Below are positions 56,698-64,000 of a stretch of DNA of 64,000 nucleotides, one piece after another (positions within the stretch are counted from its first letter, which is position 1; every line of letters starts with the position of its first letter). Source of the stretch: Trifolium pratense (lineage: Eukaryota > Streptophyta > Magnoliopsida > Fabales > Fabaceae); the NCBI RefSeq assembly GCF_020283565.1, contig NC_060060.1:35774001-35838000 (forward strand). The letters are read 5' to 3'. A program made the position numbers and the translations under genes. The notes under the pieces were generated by a model. That model was not told the DNA's origin and made no database searches. It saw nothing but the letters and a program-made list of their open reading frames with translations.

Positions 56698-57830
56698 ATT
56701 CCTAGTGAATGTAATGCAAATTGGTTGGACTTTATTATACAATTCTTATATTAGTGTATTACAAATTTAATTAGGTCTTTTTATTATGGGACTAGATCAT
56801 GTAATGTAACTATTCCTAAATCATACCTTATTTTTAACTGGATATTTTGAGTTCTTATCTAAGTTTGTATTAGTATTTTTTTAATATTAAACTTTATCAG
56901 GAACACTTTTCTAGTATTTTGTTGTGGCTGATCTAATTATTTTATGAGGCATATTATTAGGCTTAGAGGTATTACTAGTCCTCTGGCTGTGATACCCCTA
57001 TGTGTAGTACATCATCACATAATGAAACAACTAATCTGTCCTAACTTTCATCATAGAAGATATGAATGGTTGAGCCCTAACACATAAAAGTAAACATATA
57101 CAAAATAACATAGATTTGTAAAAAACGGTGCATGAAATTACAAGGATGTAGTGATAGCAATTGGTTTTGGCAACCATGCTGTCTGCAAAATAACAGTAGA
57201 CATGCCTGTATGCACTGTAACATGACATTAGGAGACATTATGATTTACTGAGGTTATTATATGAAAAGCATTACTGAGGGCTATATATATGCAGGTGACT
57301 TGGAATGCTCTATGTGAAGATATCTTAATTCCAGTGTCAAAATGTATAATTATCAAAAGTAGGTCCGTATATAACTAAAAATTCAGCCACAATAATTTGG
57401 CCAGGTTCAAAGGTGCTTGTTAAATGTTAAATCAAACATAGTGGTAGGGACTTCTCATAGTTTACACTTTTAAAAAATTTGATTAATGCTGTCCAACTAT
57501 TATTAGTTTAGATAAAAAAAGAAATTGTCAATAAGCATCTCAACTTTTGGAAAATCATCTGTAGTAAGTAGTAAGTGGAAGTTTCATTAGCAAAACTTGA
57601 TTACCCTGCACAGATCAGAATTTGAATTTTGGATTGATGAAGCCTTTGCCCTCTAGGAATTGCATTTTGTCTTTAATAGCTGGCTATTTCAAAAACTTTA
57701 TTTACTTAAGTCTAACTGTGTTAGAATCTGTATATTCCAATTAAATGTCATTATTAACCATTATCATAGTCGTGACTTTAATAAATGAAATTTATTGGTT
57801 GGCCTTTATCTTTTGGTTTTAGTTACAACT

Positions 57831-58002
57831 TACAACTTTTAGGGTCCCCCCAATGTGGACCTCAAGAAAAGGGGTCCAGAGGTAGATCTCCAGTATTTTT
57901 AGTAAATACCACATCCTTTCCCCTTCTCTTATGTGTACAAAATCTACTAGTATTATACTAAAAATGGTGAGGATCCACCTTTGGTGAGGACCCCAACTTT
58001 TA
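57831..58002. mobile_element. MITE candidate with GGGTCC/GGACCC ends
   Basis: The left side (AACTTTTAGGGTCCCCCCAA, then TGTGGACCTCA) mirrors the right side reversed (AAGTTGGGGTCCTCACCAAA, then GGTGGATCCTCACC). The boundaries are approximate. Confidence 0.6.
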
Positions 58003-58494
58003 ATCATAGTATATATTTCTATTTTGCTCTCTAAAGCCTTATGGTCTTGGACTTGGGTTGTAGACAAGACCATGTGACCAATGTCTTGTTTTGGAATTTA
58101 GTTTAACAAAGAGGATAATAGGATATCAAGGGTTTATCTCATTACCACATATATAGCTGAGTTGACTATGATGTTTTACTTTTGAAGGAAGTATTCAAAT
58201 ACTAGGTGTAGACTTACCAATGGTTTTTATATATCTCTAAGTTCAAAAGAATAAAAGGCTCCATATATCCTAAACTTGTTGAAATATGCTTTTGTAAACA
58301 CTTCCTTGTGTGTCTAAGTTGTTACTGAAGCATATAGTGTGCACCTGTATCAGAGGAATATAAACTAAACCAGTTTGCTCAGTGAAAAAATTATTGAAAT
58401 TTGAACTTGATTTGATTATGAATTGAACAAGAATACAAACTTTTACCTTATGGTGTGGCTTGTGATTATAAGCTTTAACATAATGATGAGGAGT

Positions 58495-58647
58495 GCTAGC
58501 AACACACTCTTATATTGGTTGAAATTCAAATTAATTCCACTACATCATGTAGGTCCGACATAAATCTAGTGAGACTCATGAGTTTCAACCAATAAAAGAG
58601 TGTGTGTTTAGAGTTTAGAAGAGTTTGTTCGAGAGTGTGTTGCTAGC
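58495..58647. mobile_element. MITE, 153 bp, GCTAGCAACACACTCT ends
   Basis: Perfect 16-bp terminal inverted repeats (58495-58510 and 58632-58647). A second nested inverted match (TTGGTTGAAATTC against GTTTCAACCAATA) continues the stem. No clear target duplication. Confidence 0.75.
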
Positions 58648-59059
58648 ATAATTCTATAATTATATATCGTATGTATACACTTTTTTTGTTGCTTAGAAGA
58701 GTAAGTGAAAAGCATTGTCAACTTGATTGAATCATTCAATCAAGTTGAATCAATTTCATTATGAAGTATATGACTAATTGCCACTATATTGATATGACAT
58801 TATGTTGATGTTAGTTGTAATTTTCTAGGAGGGTTCAAAGTAATAGAATAGTAGAAAACTAATTTAGGATCTTGGAATTCCATAATTCTTACAAATTAGT
58901 TACAATGTCGTAGGGGGAAAGGTTACTTATCTCTCTATCCATTGCTAGACATGTAGAGTATTATTTTTTACGCCTTTCATTACTCAAGAGCGGCGTAAAT
59001 TAACTGATTTCTATTATTTAGTTTCCCCTCTCCATTCCTTCTGTTCTTACGATGGTAAG

Positions 59060-59830
59060 ATGAAGTAGTGAATAATACTGTTAAGTCAAACTCAAGAATA
59101 GGATCTGTTTCACATTAAACTGAGAAAAAAAATGGATTTATCTTCCTTTATTTGAACTTTAAATAGATTCCTTGTTTTCCCTTTTCAACTGCTAATTAAC
59201 CTCTTCAAATAAGTTATTTTCTAGAATTGCTCCATTACATGTCTCATGCATGTATTTTCGCATGAAACACAAGTCGTACGGTTGAACCAGTTGAACCATA
59301 TATGATAGATTTGATTTCTTGTTAAGTTCATTTTTTCTCGCATTATTTTATGTGTGATATTTGAAATGAGTTTTGAATTCTAGTTGGCCGTTGAGTATAT
59401 TTTGCAGTTGAGTTGTTTTGAATACAACTGCTAGTGCATTATTTATGGTTTGTTAATGTTTATAAATGTTATCTTTCAGCATCTTGAAATTGCTCCATTA
59501 CATGTCACATGCATGTATCTCTCAAATGATGTTGAGATGAAGTAGGAAAGCAATACTGTTACATCAAGAATATGATCTGTTTCACATTAAATTGAAAGAT
59601 GGGATTTATTGTCTTCCTTTATTTGGATTTTAATTAGATTCATTGTTTTCCCTTTTCAACTGCTAATTAACCTAGTCAAATAAGTTATTTTCTAAGTTCA
59701 TTTTTCCTCAACTTGTAAAGTTGAAACATATATTTCATTTCTTGTTAAGTTCATTTTTCCTCGCATGAATTTATTATTACGTGATATTTAAACGGGTTTT
59801 GAATTCTAGTTGGCTGTTGAGTATATATTT
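59060..59830 (+). repeat. Tandem segmental duplication, two copies of about 300-350 bp
   Basis: Copy A (59060-59410) and copy B (59530-59830) share ATCTGTTTCACATTAAA, CTTCCTTTATTTG, TTTTCCCTTTTCAACTGCTA, GAATTCTAGTTGGC and GTTGAGTATAT in the same order. The spacer repeats TTGCTCCATTACATGTC as well. Divergence is visible, so it is not a recent event. Confidence 0.85.
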
Positions 59831-59877
59831 TGGTAATAGAATTGAATTCACAGGTTTGCATTTTCACGCACATGCAG

Positions 59878-59969
59878 GCGTGAAGCCAAGTGATTCGGAA
59901 AATGCGAGAACAGAAGATGCACATCTAAATGCTTCTATTTCAACTGAATCCCTTCCAAACATGCCGTAG
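59878..59969 (+). other. Exon-like block with a coding look, unrecognised
   Basis: After an acceptor (CACATGCAG at 59869-59877) the frame reads VKPSDSENARTEDAHLNASI, then STESLPNMP and a stop, followed by 3'UTR-like sequence. It resembles a short terminal exon. No upstream partner could be joined with confidence; the exon-like block ending at 55045 is the nearest on the strand, but joining shifts the frame to a quick stop. Confidence 0.3.
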
Positions 59970-60971
59970 TAATAGTATGTGCGGGGTTTTGGCTAGTATC
60001 CTTGAAGTCATTACATGATGCTATAGTAGTACAGACAGCTATCAAATTTGGTGATAACAAGATTTCCAAAGTGATGTAAAGTATGGGCTTGTGGTTCCTA
60101 AAAGACAATTTGTTGATGAAAATGCACAAGTTGGTGTAGTGGTGTATAGTTGGTGGCATACATAGTTTAGACAACAGACTGGCAGGACAATTAAGTTATA
60201 TAATTACTTCAGTTTATTAAAAAAACAACATATTTTCTCAGGTAGTATCTGGTGCAAAGAATGCACCTCACTTTGAGTTCAAATCTGAACTTGACCTTTT
60301 ACACACATACAACAAAATATGATAATTTTTTTATGATTTTATGAAAATGTATTCATTGAATCCTTTTGTTCTTAGTTAGACAATAATACTACATCATAAC
60401 ATGCACAACAGTCGTGTTAAGTGTTAACTATTGTTTCACAATGATTTGAGGACTGTGATAAATTAAAAGGTAGATAATGTTAACCATCTGTAGATACCAT
60501 CAATAATTTTAGGAAAATGCTTGTTGGTATGACAAGCTTGATCAACATGCAGACAAACTGTTCCATGTCTCACTTCTTTTCTTTGCCATCTGCCCGATTT
60601 ACGCGTCCTCATAATTTTATCATTCCTGTTTCATGTCTTCTATCCTTGGTTGGCGTAGCTATGCATGCAAGTGTAAATTTGGTTACATCAGCGGTTTGTG
60701 GCGTCTAATAATGATATGAACTAAAAAATTGGTGCAATTGTCACCTATAAACTTTAAAGCACATAAATACAAGTATTAAAGCTGTTAAAGTTTTAGCTAC
60801 CAAATAATGCAGTCACCACATGCATGGTATATATGTTTTTCTTTGATGTTTTCTTGACCAATAATAATGTTCAATAATTATAACATTATCCTCTCAAAAA
60901 TTGAAAAACATAGATAGGAGTTTCAACTTTCACACAATTTCTTTCTTACTAGTATTAAAGTAAAATTATTT
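59970..60971. other. Intergenic, nothing recognised
   Basis: The first 200 bases could be a 3'UTR of the block ending at 59969. The rest is AT-rich without a supportable feature. Confidence 0.3.
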
Positions 60972-60989
60972 TAAATTGAAAATTCATTT

Positions 60990-61147
60990 TTTTTTTCCGG
61001 CTTTTCACCACCAGTTGAATCTGGTTCGGGGGTCAGTTCTGGCATCAAGTGGTTCCAGCCCCCTCCCGATCGCAGTTGTGGGGGATCGAACCGCGGTCCT
61101 CCCTACCAAGTTCAGCCCCAATCACCACTGAACCAACTAATGATTGG
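60990..61147 (-). mobile_element. tRNA-derived SINE, complete, 158 bp
   Basis: On the minus strand it starts ACCAATCATTAGTTGGTTCA, with A box TTAGTTGGTTCAGTGGTGAT and B box GGTTCGATCCCC, and ends in an A run. The 18-bp target duplication TAAATTGAAAATTCATTT is perfect (60972-60989 and 61148-61165). This is the best-preserved member in the window and defines the family. Confidence 0.95.
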
Positions 61148-61544
61148 TAAATTGAAAATTCATTTGAATGAATGATAAATTTGTCAACTAGTCAGTTTCT
61201 ATCAAAGTATCAATCAAAAACAATTATCAAAAATATTAAGACCACATAAAACATAAAAACTGTATAATTGAAAAATGTGAAGAAAATGACATTACATGTT
61301 CAAATAGGTTTAGCCCCACCCCATCCATGTGCCCTTCAATGCATCCTCTCTAATCTGAGTATGATGTTCAGCTAGTTGTGGCAAAATCCTTCACGGATTG
61401 GGAATTTGGATGGTGGTGTGTAAGCCAAGTAATCAATTCCTCAATAATATCTACTCCATTAAATGAACAGAGGTATTGTTTGAATTGACTTCTCAAATAA
61501 GTTTTGTGAAATTGTTAGACCATTTACAAGTGCTTTTTTGGTTT

Positions 61545-61635
61545 ACAATGAAGCTGAGAATCGAACTCAGGATCTCTGCTACCATACTACCAAAACCTCT
61601 CACTGCTAGACCAAACTTAGTTTAAGATAGCATAA
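61545..61635 (-). mobile_element. tRNA-like SINE fragment, third type
   Basis: The minus strand reads TTTGGTCTAGCAGTGAGAGG (A-box-like), then GAGTTCGATTCTCAGC (B-box-like). Related to pieces at 27.9 and 49.7 kb. No tail or target duplication fixed. Confidence 0.5.
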
Positions 61636-62120
61636 AAAACATTATTTTATATTTTCCTATAAAAATAACTTAAAATGATAAACGCTTATAAGCTGCAAAT
61701 CCAAACATGGCCTAAACCAAGGCAGCAGCAGCCAGCAATGAAATTTGTAAATGAGAATAGGAATTTCAATCACACACATGAATTAACACAAAGGAAACAA
61801 GACAATTAATCAACCAAACAAAGACACTAAATCATCATCAACAAGGATTCTTGAGCTTGTTTTTCTAAAATACAGTTCAATGGCAAGTGATAAGTGACAA
61901 TCACCAACCATTTTACAGTAATCAATACTAGAAATACAAAAGCAGACATAAATCACCTAAATTGAGAATTAATTAAAACAACACAAATCTCATAATCTCA
62001 CATGTTTTACTAAAACACATGAAGCTCCTCCCTAAACAACAATTACAAAGGAAGATTGAGACACAAGAACACAAACATTGTAATACTAAATTACTAAGAA
62101 TCTGTGATGATGAAGAAAAT
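61636..62120. other. 3' flank of CIPK6
   Basis: AT-rich, probably including the CIPK6 3'UTR on the minus strand. Nothing else seen. Confidence 0.35.
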
Positions 62121-63446
62121 TCAAGCAGCTGGAGGATCAGCAGATGTCCAGAAAATATCTTTAAGAGCAGGACGAAGCTCTTTACTCCAGAATTCATTAT
62201 ACTCCAAAGTATCACCTCTATCTTTCTTCACCTCCACCACCATAAACGACGGCGTCACCGCGTAAATATCCGCGGCAATACCCAATTTACCCTTTCTCCC
62301 TCTCTCCTGCCCCTGAAGCCTAACCTTTGTATCACTACTCTTCACATCAAACTTCACTGCCTTAGCCACCTGCTCCAATTTCGATATCACTCTGCTCGGT
62401 GTCCCTGCCGTGGCAAACCTCACCTCCTCCCTCTCTTCTCTCTTCTTCTCCTCAAACAAAGGTGACAAATCAAACCCTTCGGATAACCCTATTATATGAA
62501 AAGCATTCATTGTCGTCGGCGTCGTTGACGATTTCTCATTCTCCAAAAAGCCAAATCCCTTTTCTTCTTCTTCTTCCTCTTCTTTCTCCTTCTTCCTCCT
62601 AGCCACGCTCTTCTGTACTGGTTTCTTAAACCAAGAAGAATCCATTATCTTCGATATGGTAATTCTTGTATTCGGATTAGGATCTAGAAGCTTCGTGATA
62701 AGCCTCTTAGCTTCCGAAGAAAACCACGGTGGACATTTGAAATCACCTCTGTAAATTTTCTTATACATATTAACCACATTATCATCCTGAAAAGGTAAAA
62801 AACCGGCGAGAAGAACATACAAAATTACACCACAAGACCAAATATCCGCCTTAGCACCGTCGTAGCCTTTCTTCGCAATTACCTCCGGCGAAACATACGC
62901 CGGAGTACCACACGTCGTATGCAACAATCCGTCTTGTCTCATATGTTCACCAAAAGTGCTGAGACCAAAATCAGAGACCTTAAGATTACCGTCTTCATCG
63001 AGAAGAAGATTCTCCGGCTTCAAATCACGGTGGTAAACACCGCGACTGTGGCAAAAATCAACGGCTGAGATCAATTGCTGGAAATATACTCTAGCAACAT
63101 CTTCTTTAAGACGACCTTTAACAATCTTGTTGAAAAGCTCACCGCCACGAACGAGTTCCATGGCGATGTAGATCTTTGATTTTGAAGCCATAACTTCATG
63201 AATTTGAACAATATTTGGATGTTTCACCATTTTCATGACGGAGATTTCTCTTTTGATCTGTTCCATCATTCCAACTTTGATAACTTTTTCTTTTCCAACG
63301 ACTTTCATGGCTACGTTTTTACCATCCTTGAGATTCTTTGCATGATACACCTTCGCGAATGTTCCATGACCGAGAACTCGACCTAGCTCGTATTTTCCAT
63401 GGAGCAGAGCCGAGTGAGAATTAGGGTTTTCTTCCTTCTCAGTCAT
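62121..63446 (-). CDS. CIPK6: CBL-interacting protein kinase 6 (CIPK6/SnRK3), intronless
   Basis: A 441-aa Ser/Thr kinase. The glycine loop is GHGTFAKV (26-33), catalytic Lys48, HRDLKPEN (139-146), DFG 159-161. The activation loop ends [10 protein letters not shown], with SPE where APE is usual. The NAF motif lies in [19 protein letters not shown] (313-331) and binds CBL calcium sensors. A phosphatase-interaction region follows, and the end reads [12 protein letters not shown]. The overall match to CIPK6 is close: the block [20 protein letters not shown] and the C-terminus [20 protein letters not shown] are typical. An acidic run of Glu (289-295) lies in the junction between kinase and NAF. 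CIPK6 works with CBL4 and related sensors at the plasma membrane on K+ channel targeting, salt tolerance and auxin transport. Confidence 0.94.
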   Translation of the reverse strand: MTEKEENPNSHSALLHGKYELGRVLGHGTFAKVYHAKNLKDGKNVAMKVVGKEKVIKVGMMEQIKREISVMKMVKHPNIVQIHEVMASKSKIYIAMELVRGGELFNKIVKGRLKEDVARVYFQQLISAVDFCHSRGVYHRDLKPENLLLDEDGNLKVSDFGLSTFGEHMRQDGLLHTTCGTPAYVSPEVIAKKGYDGAKADIWSCGVILYVLLAGFLPFQDDNVVNMYKKIYRGDFKCPPWFSSEAKRLITKLLDPNPNTRITISKIMDSSWFKKPVQKSVARRKKEKEEEEEEEKGFGFLENEKSSTTPTTMNAFHIIGLSEGFDLSPLFEEKKREEREEVRFATAGTPSRVISKLEQVAKAVKFDVKSSDTKVRLQGQERGRKGKLGIAADIYAVTPSFMVVEVKKDRGDTLEYNEFWSKELRPALKDIFWTSADPPAA

Positions 63447-63477
63447 AGCTTGGCTAATATATTTACCAACTAAACTA

Positions 63478-63549
63478 TCAGAACTGACTCCCGGAACAAA
63501 TTAGGCGGTCCAGTGGACAAGATACAGCTGTGAAAACCAAAAAAAAAAA
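63478..63549 (+). mobile_element. SINE 3' fragment in the CIPK6 leader
   Basis: It reads CAGAACTGACTCCCGGAAC, then a diverged middle and TGTGAAAACCAAAAAAAAAAA, the tail of the 7.4-kb SINE family. The tRNA-like half is absent. It lies between the CIPK6 TATA box and its ATG, so it is probably transcribed in antisense to its own orientation. Confidence 0.65.
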
Positions 63550-63687
63550 CTAGAACAAGAAGAGGGATATTTTGGGAAATAGAGAGGAAATTAATAATAA
63601 GAAGAGATTATTAGAGATCAGCCGTCTTCAACGTGTTTTCGGTGACAATGTCTGCCGCCGATGATACATTTTGTAAGACGGCTAATT

Positions 63688-63732
63688 TCAGATGGAGAGA
63701 ACCAATAACAATGGCCTCTCATCTCTCTGCAT
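63688..63732 (-). promoter_or_regulatory. Upstream ORF in the CIPK6 leader
   Basis: A 15-codon frame (MQRDERPLLLVLSI, stop) lies in the proposed 5'UTR about 240 nt before the main ATG. Its context is ordinary. Whether it affects translation is inference. Confidence 0.35.
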
Positions 63733-63878
63733 TCCTTCGCTGCAGGGAGATGCAGGGAACAAGAAGGAAGGTGAAGAAGATGAGAAATGAATGAAAAATG
63801 AATTAATAATTGTTTAGAAAAGATTGAATTGTGTTTGTTTGGTTTGGACAATTGTAGAATAATGGCCCTTAGGTTTGG

Positions 63879-63888
63879 CTTTATAATA
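63879..63888 (-). promoter_or_regulatory. Probable TATA box of CIPK6
   Basis: ATTATAAAG on the minus strand, about 430 bp before the CIPK6 ATG. It is followed by leader-like CT-rich sequence (TTCTTCACCTTCCTTCTTG). The transcription start would be near 63850. Confidence 0.5.
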
Positions 63889-64000
63889 CCAGCCACTGGT
63901 TTCGTTTTGTTACTTTAAGTGATTGATCTGACGGTTCTTAAGATAAGTTAGGTAATGATGGACACGTGTATGGACCACTAATGGTCTTAATCATGGATTT
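63889..64000. other. Upstream of CIPK6, window edge
   Basis: Promoter region on the minus strand. No specific site recognised. Confidence 0.3.

Noticed and set aside
62019..62602. Plus-strand frames antisense to CIPK6
   Set aside because: Shadows of the kinase coding strand, low complexity.

Overview
The window is nuclear DNA from a flowering plant. Every protein gene has angiosperm relatives, most genes have GT-AG introns, intergenic DNA is very AT-rich, and transposon debris fills the gaps. The mix of protein variants and repeat families suggests a legume, probably Medicago or a close relative; that is inference from memory of the families, not a search.

Layout. 0.6-4.1 kb (+): a nine-exon SHV3-type glycerophosphodiester phosphodiesterase-like wall protein (GDPDL). 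4.4-5.6 kb (-): a promoter-bearing but non-coding stretch holding a decayed piece of a CcmA gene. 8.0-9.0 kb (+): a His/Pro-rich heavy-metal-associated (HMA) domain protein with an abnormal metal motif. 9.5-12.6 kb (-): CcmA/ABCI1, with a long intron in its 5'UTR. 13.8-14.9 kb (-): remains of an FCP1-like phosphatase gene. 17.0-18.2 kb: a complete non-autonomous CACTA element. 21.1-24.6 kb (+): NADP-dependent non-phosphorylating GAPDH (GAPN), nine exons, 496 aa. 27.0-27.8 kb: a complete TRIM retrotransposon. 28.5-30.4 kb: Mutator-like, Stowaway-like and hAT-like MITEs. 30.8-35.0 kb (+): an LRL-type bHLH transcription factor, seven exons. 39.4 kb (-): an orphan terminal coding exon. 39.6-44.1 kb (-): a very young, full-length Ty1/copia element with one open polyprotein frame. 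44.3-44.8 kb (-): the cytochrome oxidase assembly factor COA6, three exons. 47.3-47.9 kb: a three-LTR TRIM array. 50.7 kb (+): a MIR156 hairpin, followed by several exon-like blocks. 62.1-63.9 kb (-): the intronless calcium-signalling kinase CIPK6 with its leader and TATA box.

The genes are ordinary independent plant loci, not an operon or cluster. Two (CcmA and COA6) both serve mitochondrial respiratory-chain assembly, but nothing shows they are linked functionally. The most informative material is the mobile-element record: at least ten elements can be delimited to the base by target-site duplications. Other points of note are the MIR156 locus and the CcmA fragment. I found no evidence of a new multi-gene system. 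All exon boundaries are read by eye from splice signals and frame.
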